From the NCBI GenBank assembly GCA_021464415.1, contig CM038469.1, positions 7,976,501 through 8,040,500 of the forward strand: a stretch of 64,000 nucleotides of DNA. The letters run 5' to 3'. Below are positions 47,926-58,623 of this stretch, piece by piece. The notes under the pieces were generated by a model. The model saw nothing but the letters and a program-made list of their open reading frames with translations. It was not told the DNA's origin and made no database searches. The position numbers and the translations under genes are program-made. This DNA comes from Lonicera japonica. Taxonomy: Eukaryota; Streptophyta; Magnoliopsida; Dipsacales; Caprifoliaceae. The stretch's first letter is position 1. Each line of letters starts with the position of its first letter.

Positions 47926-47947
47926 TTTCATTCATATCAGCGATAAT

Positions 47948-48007
47948 TCATAGTTGTTCTCCCTAGTGATATTTGCTTCATAGTTGTTCTCCCCAGTGAT
48001 ACTCGCC
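47948..48007. repeat. 30-bp tandem pair
   Basis: Two units starting TTCATAGTTGTTCTCCC, differing at about five positions, just outside pararetrovirus 2. Confidence 0.7.
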
Positions 48008-48239
48008 TCATTATATATATGACAGTTGTTTATGCACTGAGTCAGACATATTTGATATATGGTCTTTATTATTGTAAGGTAAGTTGGAAATGTGTTATCC
48101 TCTATTGGCCTTTCTTTTAAATTAGATTGGAATTTTGAAGTTTGTTTGTGTGAACACCTCATTTTGCGACCCTCACAAGAATCCCCAACTCTAGGAAAAC
48201 ATGCACGCATGCATGCACGAGAATTCCTAGATGCACACA

Positions 48240-50200
48240 TACTATATACATGTGATACAGGTTAAAGAAAGAAGCCAAAAAGACACCCGGATGAGAAGTT
48301 ACGAGAATTACCAGAAACTACCGAAATCGAAAACCGTCAAAACTCCTGGAAACTTTTGAAAGGAGATTTTACTATTTATAATTGTCCTAAAAATTTGAGG
48401 GTTGTTAGACATTACCATAAGGAGCAGCATATTGAAAATCAGCTCGATCCGACGGTCGGATCTCCGAAAATTAAAAAAACCGGGAGTTCATTTCGGGTGA
48501 TCAAATGGAGGCCTTCTCGAAGTCAAAATGATCTGAAGATTGGTCAGTAGATATGTATTATTGTGGGGAAAAACATATTCAAAGTTCAAATTTGTCGGAT
48601 ATAGGATCATCAAGAATCAATTCGTTTATCGTGTAATTCTAGTCGAAATGTCCTTTGTAGAAAATTAAAGTAAATGGAGGCCTTCCCAAATTCTGATCGA
48701 CCTCAAATTTGGATACAAACTAGAAAACATTTGTAGGGAAAACATATCCAAAATTCAGGAAAATTCAATGATTAGAAGTTTACTTGTCGTACAAACAAGT
48801 GACCTTGTCAAGAAGTACCTTTCCTACGTGGGAACAAACTCTTTGTACTAATCCGAGAAGACCGAGTCCTTCCCAAACTCTGATCGTCTTCAAATTTTTA
48901 CAGGGTCTATAAGACTTATATTGGCAATACATATCCAACAATCGTAATCATCCAACGGTTAGAACTTGACCTGTCATACAAACAAGTGACCTTGTCTACA
49001 ACAAGTACCTTTCCTACGCGGAAACAAACTCTTCGTACCAATCAGAGAAAAATGAGTCATTCCTGAACTCTGATTGACTTGAAATTTTGAAACAATCTAA
49101 AAGATTTCTATTGACAACACATATCCGAAAATTAGCATGATCCAACGGTGGAAAAGTTTCACGATAAGCTCCAATAGTCCTAATTGCAATATCTTTTCTT
49201 GCTCTCCAAGCATTTTTTCAACTATAAATAGACCTCCTCTCCATTCATATTTTTCATCAACAATCAAGGGAATTTCTTGGTACACACCAAGAGACCCTTA
49301 TTCTCTTTCTCTAAGGAGGTTCAGGTATAATTTTCTCTCTCTTCTTTTATTTATTCGTCGATTTTATAATTCATATTCTTGTATGCATAATTTATATCAC
49401 TTAATAGTTTTTCAAAACCCTTTTTCAAAACCAAAGGCATATAATAAATCCTAATCCAATTCCAAAATAGTATTATTACTTTTTTACTTTTTTGAAATCC
49501 CGGATTAACGGTATTGTTATACGAAGGAATCAATAATCGCTATATATTCGATCTAACTCATAGATTGTGGTGTATACGTGATAAATACTCAATTATGAGA
49601 GCATTAGTGCCATCTATATCAATTTAATCAATAGACTATGGTACATGATCGGCAACTCGCCTCATATAATATCGAATATAAGATTTCACATCGAATTAGT
49701 TTCCAAAAAGCCCAAAGTTTTACAAAATTACTTGTTTCATTGTATCTACTATTGTCAAACTCTCTTTTCCAAATCACACACACACATACACACTTATTTT
49801 CAAAATCGTGGGCGAATTAGGAAATACATCGTTTTCATCCCATCCCTAAAATCTCGGTTTCTAAGGCAAGCACGGAAAGTTGTAAAGTAACAGTAATAGC
49901 ATGTAAGAACTGAATTATAACACATGCATATCCTACTTAAGAGACCGAAAGGGCGAATTGGGTGCCTAACACCTTTCCAATTCGTAACTTAATCCTCGAA
50001 TCTTCGAATCAACTAGTTTCGCATACCTTGTGTATAAGAGGATATTTAGTCCATAATTATGTCTCTTTTACACAAACCTTTTTTGTTTGTTTAGTAAAAC
50101 AAACTAGCGACTCTTATTCTTTTCAAAAACCAATTTTCAAAGCAACACAGAATCGCCGCCCACGAGGACCTCAGGCATTGAGAATGCAGGTTCTCACAGT
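48240..50200 (+). mobile_element. Tat/Ogre-like LTR remnant
   Basis: TATAAATA at 49223-49230 is followed downstream by TGGGTGCCTAACACC (49958), a phrase common near the 3' end of Tat/Ogre LTRs. AGCGACTC at 50106 resembles the usual TGGCGACTC primer region. Upstream, 48480-49160 consists of degenerate tandem units, the last two about 187 bp apart (AAACAAGTGACCTTGTC at 48793 and 48980). No coding region follows, so it is a solo or truncated LTR. Borders are uncertain. Confidence 0.45.
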
Positions 50201-50312
50201 TTGCTTTTTTTTAATGCTATTCAGTCTTATTATCTTCATTTTTTTATTTTATTTAAGTTATATATTTATTTAATGAGGATACTTTTGGGCTTCTAGTTTT
50301 TTATAGAATAAT

Positions 50313-52044
50313 TGATTAAGCCAAAATATTGCATTTTTATATGTATTTAGGTGGCTTAATATGCATGAATTTGATTTTAATTATCCTAAATTGTTAAGAA
50401 TTGAGATTTAATCATGAAATAGGATAGTATGTTTGTTTCTAGTGCATTATAACCTTTTTACAGGTTAAAAATGAACAAGAACGAATCTAGAAGCAAATTC
50501 CCCCAAAGTTAGTCATTACCGGTCAAATTCGGAGCTGAATTGAGTTCAAGAAGTGAACCGAAAGCAAATTTCAAGATCAAGCATGAAGGAAGTTGATGGA
50601 AGAGACTAAGAGAAGCCAATAGAGCAGTTCCAAACAAAGAAGAGTCATTTGAATCAAACCGAGCAATTTTTGAATGAAGAAGAGATTCACTGCGTGCATT
50701 GCCTCTGTTCCGGTAATTTCTGGTATTTATCCGTGCAGAATTTGAAGAAAACTCCAGAAATAGAAGTTGTAGAGCTCTGAGTTATCTACGCGTAGGCGAA
50801 AACCTTGCATCAATCGGAGTTCAGAGTACAAAGTTATGGCAGAAATACGATCAGTGCACCAGTGGATTGAGTTTGAGCGCGAAAGAATACCTAAATTTAT
50901 GATGCAGATATTTATCGAATGGGGTCCTTAGCCTAGATGGCAAGTGATCAGCTCTCTACTCATGCTTAGTCCAGTGTTCGAATCCCGCGGCCAACAAGTT
51001 TTAATTATTATTTTTAAGCTGACCCGAGAAGTTAAGGAAGAAGACTTAGTCTCTCGAGCCAACGACTTGATAGACGACAAAGCTATTTTTAGCTTTTGGA
51101 TTATTATCTTTATTATTTATTTTATTTTATTAATTAGTTTAATTTTTGAATTTTGAAAAAAAGAATTAAATGTCGATGATATTTTTTAGGTTTTAGGTTT
51201 AATTTTGAGTAAGGGAAGAACAGCCGTCATTATTATTCTTCGAGTAGAGAAAAACAGTCGTCGTTCTTTTTCTTTTGAGTAGAGGAGAACAGCCGCCATT
51301 ATTATTCTTCAATAATTCCAAATTCCTTTGCGTAACTAGAGAAAGAGATATTTTCATTTGGTTTATAGCGAGTCCCATTACAGTTCTTCAAGAACTGCGT
51401 AACTGTAAGTTTCTCTTTTCATTCAATTTTATTTTTAATTTATTTCAATTAATGCTCATTAATGCTTATATATTGTTAGTTAAATATGTGTTTGAATGTG
51501 ATTGATGATTGAAATCCATGCATAATTTATAATTTTTATTAGATTTATTTTATAGATTCCCGCGTAGAACCCTAAAAAATATGTGTTTTCTTATTTTAAT
51601 CATAACTTGCTCGTTTCTTGGCCGATTTTGATGATCCACCTATCAAAACGACCACGATCGAATTTTCTACAAAATCATACTGTTTTGGGGATCTAAATTC
51701 CGAAATTTCTTGAGGACAGTAGGCAATGTTCGTGACTGCCAGTGTGTTATTTCTTTCGAAATTTGTTTAAACCGTATTTTTAATTTATTAATTGATTCTT
51801 AGTTTCAATTGCTGTGAAATTTTGCATGATTATTCAATTATATTTCAGAAATATGTTTGCTCAATTTGTGATTGAATTTATCATATTTTGTTTAATTTTT
51901 ATCAATATGCAAAATTATATTTCCGAAATATGTTTGCTTAGTTTGAATAATCATGCAAAATTTCACAGCAATTGAAACTAAGAAACAATTAATAAATTAA
52001 AAATACGGTTTAAACAAATTTCGAAAGAAATAACACACTGGCAG
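50313..52044 (+). repeat. Truncated 5' LTR ending in a foldback
   Basis: 50313-51910 matches 60657-62238. Then 28 bases repeat 51836-51862 directly, and 51942-52044 is the inverted copy of 51736-51838 with one mismatch. After that the sequence is already inside gag. About 1.1 kb of LTR, the PBS, the leader and the gag start are therefore absent. The LTR carries pol III-like boxes at 50935-50991. Confidence 0.9.
50928..51000 (+). repeat. tRNA-like (SINE-type) segment inside the LTR
   Basis: TAGCCTAGATGG fits a pol III A box and GTGTTCGAATCCC a B box about 35 bases later. The same segment is at 61273-61344 in the other LTR. It suggests a SINE head absorbed by an ancestor of this family. A working tRNA gene is unlikely because no cloverleaf with paired acceptor ends is evident. 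Confidence 0.5.
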
Positions 52045-55000
52045 TTCAAAATCCTAATCGTACTTTGCGTGAACTCCTACTTCCTGGCAGAAATGCTACT
52101 CCTTCTTGCATTAATTTTCCAAATGATGCAAATAATTTCCATTTTCGCAATGGCATGATTCAACTTCTACCTACTTATCATGGGTTTGAAAGTGAACAAG
52201 CCTACCTTCATATTCGAGAATTTGAGGATGTCTGTGCCACTTTCAGTGACCAGAACTGTTCTGAAGATACAATTAAGTTGAAGCTATTTCCTTTCTCCCT
52301 GAAGGATAAAGCTAAAACTTGGTTTATCTCTCTACGCCCGAGATCCATTAACTCGTGGCAAGAACTCCAAGAATAATTTCTCAAGAAATTCTTTCCTTTA
52401 CATCTTACTTCCAACTCGAAGAAGGCGATTCAAAACTTCTCCCAGAAGGACGATGAAACCTACTTCCAGTGTTGGGAGCGCTTCAAAGAACTTCTTAATT
52501 CTTGTCCACATCACAGTTATGAGAAGTGGAGAATCATCAGTTTCTTTTATGATGGTCTAGTTCCTTCCACTCGTCAGTTTGTTGAATCAATGTGCAATGG
52601 GCAATTCTTAGGAAAGAGTCCCACTGATGCAGAGGCATACCTTGAATGGCTTTCTGAAGTATCTCAAGAATGGGAACCGAGTGCTAAGGTAGGTACAGCT
52701 AGAGCAAAGGTAGCACCAGCTGGTGTGTACCAACTGAAAGATAACGATGAAATCAGCGCTAAGCTAGCTACTATTTGCCGAAAACTTGAATCTTTGGAAT
52801 CAAAGAGAGGAGAACCAACTTCCAAACCATTCGTGGAGCAAGCTTGCAGCATTTGCGACACACTTGGTCATCTCACTAGTGATTGTCCGACCATCCCAGC
52901 TCTTAGAGAAGTGTTGAACACTGATGTCAATGCTGTCATGGCAATTGGCAAATCCAATTCTTATGGGGATCGATATAACCCATCTTGGAGGAACCATCCC
53001 AACCTCAGTTGGTCTGGTAAAAACTATGAAGGGAACCCCATGAAACCTTCTCAACCATTTCAGCAGCCCCAGTCTAATTTCCAACCACCACCACCACTTC
53101 AACCATTCTATTAGCAATCTCAACCTCCAGTTAATTTTCAATCTCAACCTCAGCAGTATAAACAACCTCAAGGTTCGAGTCCTAATTCTTATATTCCACC
53201 GCATAGGAAAATCCCTGAGGAGAATCTGCAAGGCATGTTTCAGCAGATGCTGCAGACGATGAACCAGATGAAAGTTTCTATGGAGAAGATTGCTAATCAG
53301 AATGACCCAAAAGGGAAGGCAGCTTTTCCAGCTCAACCTCAGCCCAATTCCAAAGCCAATGATAATTCTTCTTCTTCGGGCACTAAGCAATATCATGAGC
53401 AGGTCAAAGCTATCACTACTTTGAGGAGTGGTAGAGTTATTGACAATCAAATAGAGCCACCTCCACCTGAATATGTTCAAATAAGAGGGATTGAGGTAGA
53501 AGATGAAGAAGTTGAAACTGAGCAGTACACTTCTACTGAAGCTTTGAAAGAAGCTGAGATAGCTAAGGAAGCTGAAGCAGAAGCCGAGAATGTGAATGAT
53601 GTCCCAGAAAAGAATAAAACTTTTATTCATCACATTCCCGTCCCTTTTCCTCAAAGATTGCAGAAGTCGGTTAAGGATAACCATAATTATGAGATTCTTG
53701 ATCTTTTTAAGCAAGTGAAGATCAACATTCCTCTTTTGGATGCGATCAAGCAAATTCCTTCTTATGCTAAGTTTCTTAAAGACTTATGCACCATAAAGAG
53801 AAGAGTCTCTGTTCAGAAGAAAGCATTTTTAGCTAATCAGGTGAGTTCGATCATTCAATATAATTTGCCAGCCAAGCACAAGGACCCTGGTTGTCCTACC
53901 ATTTCTTGTTACATTGGTGATCAAAAGATTGAACATGCTCTCCTAGATCTTGGTTCTAGTGTGAACTTACTCCCGTATTCTGTTTATCAGCAGTTAGGTT
54001 TGGGTGAGTTGAAACCCACGAGAATTACCTTGCAACTGGCTGATCGTTCCGTGAAAGTCCCACGAGGAGTAGTTGAAGATATTTTAGTTAAGGTTGATAA
54101 CTTTGTCTATCCAGTTGACTTTGTTGTTCTAGATACTCAACCTATGGCTAATATTGGTACCCAGATTCCCATCATTTTAGGAAGACCTTTCCTTGCTACT
54201 ATTAATGCTATTATCAGTGTTAGGAATGGTGTTATGAAGCTTTCATTTGGAAACATGACTCTCGATGTCAATATCTTTTCAATTCCTAGACAGCCAGATT
54301 TTGAAGAAGAAGATATTCGAGAAGTGAGTTACTTGGATACTGTTGTGGAGGAATACTTTGGTTTATTGCAATATGAGGACCCAGTTGAGTCAACCTTGAC
54401 TCATTCTTTTTCTGATTTCGAAGCTTATTCTCCTATCGAGAAGGAGATAAGTAAAGTAGTTTCTGATCTCAATTCCAGCGAAGATGCTGAAAAATTCGAA
54501 ACAGAGCAGGTTATGTGGACTGAACGTTTTGAAGAACTCCCCCCAAGTAATTCTTTAGTTATACCCTCTGCGTTCGAAGCTCCAAAATTGGAACTTAAGC
54601 CCCTACCCCAGGAGCTAAAGTATGCCTTTTTAGGAGAATCCGAGACTTATCCTGTCATAGTCTCAAGCAAGTTGAATTCCACTCAAGAGTCTGAACTCTT
54701 GAAAGTTCTTAAGTTACATAAAGATGCATTAGGATGGACCATAGCTGATCTAAAAGGTATTTGTCCTGATATCTGTACTCATAAGATATACCTTGAAGAA
54801 GATGCTAAACCTTCTCGACAGATGCAAAGGAGGTTAAATCCCAACATGAAAGAAGTAGTTCGCAAAGAAGTTCTTAAACTTTTAGATGTTGGAATTATTT
54901 ATCCTATCTCTGATAGCAAATGGGTAAGTCCTACTCAAGTTGTGCCTAAGAAATCTGGCATAACTGTTGTTCCTAATGCTGAAGGAGAGTTAATTCCTAC

Positions 55001-57494
55001 ACGTGTTACCACTGGATGGCGCATGTGTATTGATTATCGCAAGCTTAACTCTGTAACCAGAAAAGATCATTTTCCACTCCCATTTCTTGATCAAACTTTG
55101 GAGAGAGTGGCCGGTCATTCTTTCTACTGCTTTCTAGATGGTTACAGTGGTTACAATCAGATCGAGATCGCTCCCGAAGATCAGGAGAAAACCACTTTCA
55201 CTTGTCCTTTTGGTACGTTTGCGTATAAGAGAATGCCCTTTGGCTTGTGCAATGCACCAGCAACCTTTCAAAGGTGCATGATGAGTATCTTTAGTGACAT
55301 GGTGGAAAATTTTCTCGAAGTTTTCATGGATGATTTCTCCCTTTTCGGTGATTCTTTTGAAGATTGTCTCCAGAATCTGGAGAAAGTCTTGATCCGTTGT
55401 AAAGACAATAATCTTGTTCTGAATTGGGAAAAGTGCCATTTCATGGTTACCCAAGGAATTGTTTTAGGTCATATTGTCTCAGCTGAAGGAATTAAAGTAG
55501 ACAAGGCTAAAATCAACCTCATTGCTAATTTGCCAGTTCCCAAGACTGTCAAAGAGGTTCGATCATTTCTAGGCCATGCTGGTTTTTATAGGAGGTTTAT
55601 CAAAGGTTTCAGTGCTTTATCTCGACCCCTATGTAACTTGCTTGCCAAGGATGCACCATTTGAATGGACTTCAGCGTGTCAAGAAGCTTTCGATAAGCTC
55701 AAGGAAATGCTCACTACTGCACCCATTGTGCAACCACCAGATTGGAGCCTACCATTTGAGCTTATGTGTGATGCTAGTGATTATGCCATTGGAGCTGTCC
55801 TAGGACAGAGAAAGGACAAGAAGCCCCATGTCATTTACTATGCTAGCCGGACTTTAAATGATGCTCAGTTGAACTACTCTACGACTGAGAAAGAGTTGCT
55901 AGCAATTGTATTTGCTTTAGATAAGTTCCGTTCCTATTTGGTTGGATCACCAATTGTCTGCTTTACTGATCACTCAGCAATTAAATATCTTCTTATGAAA
56001 AAAGATGCGAAAGCAAGACTGATTAGGTGGATCCTACTACTCCAAGAATTTGACTTGATTGTCAAAGATAAGAAAGGAGTAGAAAATGTGGTAGCTGATC
56101 ACCTATCTAGGCTCACTAGTGAAGTTATAGACACGGACAATTTACCTATTAAGGAAAGTTTCCCAGATGAACAGTTGATGGCTGTTCGTAGTTTGCCATG
56201 GTATGCGGATATCGTAAATTATCTTGTCACAGGAAAGATTCTTGATTGGCCTCGTCAAGAGCGAAATCGATTCTTTACCTTGGTAAAGAATTTCTATTTT
56301 TATGATCCGTACTTGTATAAGTACTGTCCTGATCAAATATTTCGAAGATGTGTCCCAGCAAATGAAGCCAAATCCATCATGTATGCTTGTCATGAAGCAG
56401 CATGCGGGGGCCACTTTTCTTTTCGAAAGACAGCTGATAAAATTCTGCAATGTGGTTTCTACTGGCCTACTCTTTTTAAAGATGTAAAGAACCACTGTAG
56501 AATGTGCACTCGTTGTCAGATGTTAGGTGCCAATTCAAGAAGGAACATGATGCCTCTAACTAATATCATGTCAGTTGAAATTTTTGACTGTTGGGGTATA
56601 GATTTTGTGGGGCCATTTCCACCGTCTTTTGGGCATCAATACATTCTATTAGCTGTCGAATATGTGTCTAAATGGGTTGAAGCCATTCCCACTAGAAATA
56701 ATGATCACTTCACGGTCATTACATTCCTTAAACAGAATATTCTTTCTAGGTTTGGCACCCCAAAGGTGATTATAAGTGATCAAGGGACTCACTTCTGTAA
56801 CAAACCGTTCGAGAAATTGATGCAGCGTTACGGAGTGAACCACCGTGTTGCTTTGGCATATCACCCACAGACAAATGGGCAAGCTGAATTAGCCAACAGA
56901 GAGATCAAGAGAATTCTCGAGAAAACAGTCAATGTTAATCGGAGAGATTGGTCTATTCGTTTGACAGATGCTTTATGGGCATATAGGACCGCCTACAAAA
57001 CGAATTTGAATATGTCCCCTTACAGGTTGGTTTACGGTAAGGCATGTCATCTCCCCCTAGAGATTGAATATAAAGCATTCTAGGCTATCAAAACTATGAA
57101 TTTCGATCTTCGAGAAAGTGGTAAAGAGAGGAGTTTGCAGTTGAATGAACTTGAGGAGTTACGCCATGATGCGTATGACAATTCAAAGATTTTTAAGGAA
57201 AGAACTAAGCGTTTCCATGATCAAAAAGTACTAAGGAAAAATTTTGAGCCGGGACAGAAAGTACTTCTATACGATTCAAGGCTCCATTTATTTCCTGGAA
57301 AACTTCGATCAAGATGGACTGGTCCCTATAAAGTTCATAATGTCTTTCCTTATGGAGCAGTAGAATTGGAAAATCCAAGGGATGGTAGCACATTCAAGGT
57401 CAATGGGCATAGACTGAAGCCATTTTTGGAAAAGCTTGATGATAGTAACGAGAGCATTGAGTTGGGGGAACCCGATTATAATGCTGAGGACTAG
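52045..57494 (+). pseudogene. Athila gag-pol polyprotein, three in-frame stops
   Basis: One reading frame of about 1816 codons with stops at 52374-52376 (TAA), 53112-53114 (TAG) and 57081-57083 (TAG, where TGG for Trp is expected). The gag start is missing. Gag capsid text: PTYHGFESEQAYLHIREFE; zinc knuckle CSICDTLGHLTSDC near 52850. Protease: [16 protein letters not shown] near 53940. [13 protein letters not shown] and catalytic FMDDF near 55323. RNase [14 protein letters not shown] near 55767. Integrase: zinc motif ([10 protein letters not shown]...CRMCTRCQ) near 56385-56520, core with [16 protein letters not shown] and the Glu in [12 protein letters not shown]. The C-terminus ([14 protein letters not shown]) is after the third stop. 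The uninterrupted 1282-codon part (53235-57083) covers PR through most of INT. All catalytic residues seen are in place. Confidence 0.92.
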
Positions 57495-57541
57495 TTGAGA
57501 AGGAGCTGACACTACTGTATAATTTGTATATTATGTAAATG

Positions 57542-57574
<33 letters not shown>

Positions 57575-57810
57575 TTAGCTTTCTTTTATTTCTTTCTTTT
57601 AACTTTGAAGTTGAAACTCGTACTAGCGCTATTATCTATCTGTTTCAAGTTTCAATGATGAAGTTTGTTATTATAGTATTTGTTGTTGTTGTATAATCTT
57701 GCTTCACTGTCATGCTTATCTGCCTATACTTATATATAGATTGTTTTCTGTCTAAATAAAGCACGCTCCCGAGCCACAGATATTATTGCACACTACCTGT
57801 CTTTAGCACT
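57495..57810 (+). other. Spacer between pol and third ORF
   Basis: Contains an (ATT)n tract at 57544-57573 and pyrimidine-rich sequence. A splice acceptor such as TTGCACACTACCTGTCTTTAG near 57805 could serve expression of the next ORF. Confidence 0.4.
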
Positions 57811-58623
57811 ATGCTAGATAATTTTTCTCCTGCCAATATTTCTTCTTCAAACAAGCGTTCTCGAGACTTGATGGGGATGGGGCCGGCTGCAGGATCCCCT
57901 TTGCACGTTAGGGTGAGACGTTCTTGGCCCGCTCGATTTACCGAAATGGCTGAGGCGAGTATCTCCCCTAACCGTGCACCACCATCTTGTAAGAGAAAGT
58001 TATTTGTAGAAGAGGCAGACAGTAAAGATTATTTACAGCATGATGCCAAAGACAATATGGAGATTGATGGAGACGTGGAGTTTTCTAGTCTACAGAATGC
58101 TGGTTCGCATGAAGGGACCCGCGATCACATGAGCGAGTCAGAATCTGATCCCGAGGAGGACCCATTCGAGTCTGATCCTGAGGAGGAGCAATTTGAGCCT
58201 GAGCCAGATGAACCCGAGTCCGATCCTTCAGAGCCAGAAGAGGAATCAGAGTCAGAAGATGAGCAAATTGAACTTGAATCTGAGTCAGAGGAAGAGTCTG
58301 ATCATGAAGAGGAGGATCCAGATGAATATCTAGTCCCTGTTACCCCGCTGAAGAGTAATAGAGAGTCGAGAGGCCGTGCAGTCAGTAGCCCACCCCCAAT
58401 AGCATGCGGATATGAGTATATCTTACTTATCCAGGAGAGCGGAGGCAGAGTTAGGCGAATGACTTCGCGCTTCTTGTTTGCAGAAGATGCCATTGACCCG
58501 TACAACCCCCTACCTCTGCCATCCATCAGACTTGAGCATAATACGCAACCCAATTTCGGGGAGAGTTCTAGTCCTCCCAGATTATTCAGCTTATGCGAGG
58601 AGGATGTGGGGGAGGCTATTTAG
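57811..58623 (+). CDS. Acidic accessory ORF of the Athila element, 270 aa
   Basis: Intact from ATG 57811 to TAG. Residues 1-70 are basic and Ser/Pro-rich (SSNKRSRD, PPSCKRKLF). Residues ~110-180 are an almost continuous acidic tract of Ser/Asp/Glu/Pro repeats (ESDPEEDPFESDPEEEQF). The end has a short hydrophobic segment (YEYILLIQESGGRVRRM) and no convincing signal peptide or transmembrane helix. Athila elements often carry an env-like ORF in this place; this one lacks env-like features. I do not recognise a domain. It may bind nucleosomes, as acidic tracts can, but that is only inference. A possible continuation in other frames (58624-58735) is broken. Confidence 0.55.
   Translation: MLDNFSPANISSSNKRSRDLMGMGPAAGSPLHVRVRRSWPARFTEMAEASISPNRAPPSCKRKLFVEEADSKDYLQHDAKDNMEIDGDVEFSSLQNAGSHEGTRDHMSESESDPEEDPFESDPEEEQFEPEPDEPESDPSEPEEESESEDEQIELESESEEESDHEEEDPDEYLVPVTPLKSNRESRGRAVSSPPPIACGYEYILLIQESGGRVRRMTSRFLFAEDAIDPYNPLPLPSIRLEHNTQPNFGESSSPPRLFSLCEEDVGEAI

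Larger units (their letters stand above)
43216..47930 (-). mobile_element. Endogenous pararetrovirus 2 (Caulimoviridae), more decayed
   Basis: Same direction and gene order as copy 1: coat protein (47925-47198), defective zinc knuckle (~47050), protease (46459-46001), RT and RNase H (~45800-44518), and a fragmented ORF2 (~44260-43240). The protein text differs substantially from copy 1, so this is a separate viral lineage rather than a duplicate. Movement protein, PBS and promoter are not visible. Frames are broken in many places. Confidence 0.78.

Noticed and set aside
33001..47930. Pararetrovirus regions as Ty3/gypsy elements
   Set aside because: RT/RNase H is followed by a separate ORF2 rather than integrase, and there are no LTRs; the coat protein text is of Caulimoviridae type.
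33001..47930. The two pararetroviruses as one duplicated insertion
   Set aside because: Both have their own RT and RNase H, and the protein text differs too much for a recent duplication.
50928..51000. Possible functional tRNA gene
   Set aside because: A and B boxes are present but acceptor and anticodon stems do not pair convincingly, and the segment is duplicated in both LTRs.
51275..51505. 76-codon ORF, identical to one at 61603-61833
   Set aside because: Identity is explained by the two LTRs; no protein features.
52800..53753. 317-codon ORF on the minus strand
   Set aside because: It is the antisense shadow of the gag-pol frame; its composition (Leu/Arg/Trp/Ile-rich) has no domain.
53235..57083. 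ATG 53235 as the true start of a pol gene
   Set aside because: The same frame is open upstream through gag apart from two stops; the ATG is simply the first after a stop.
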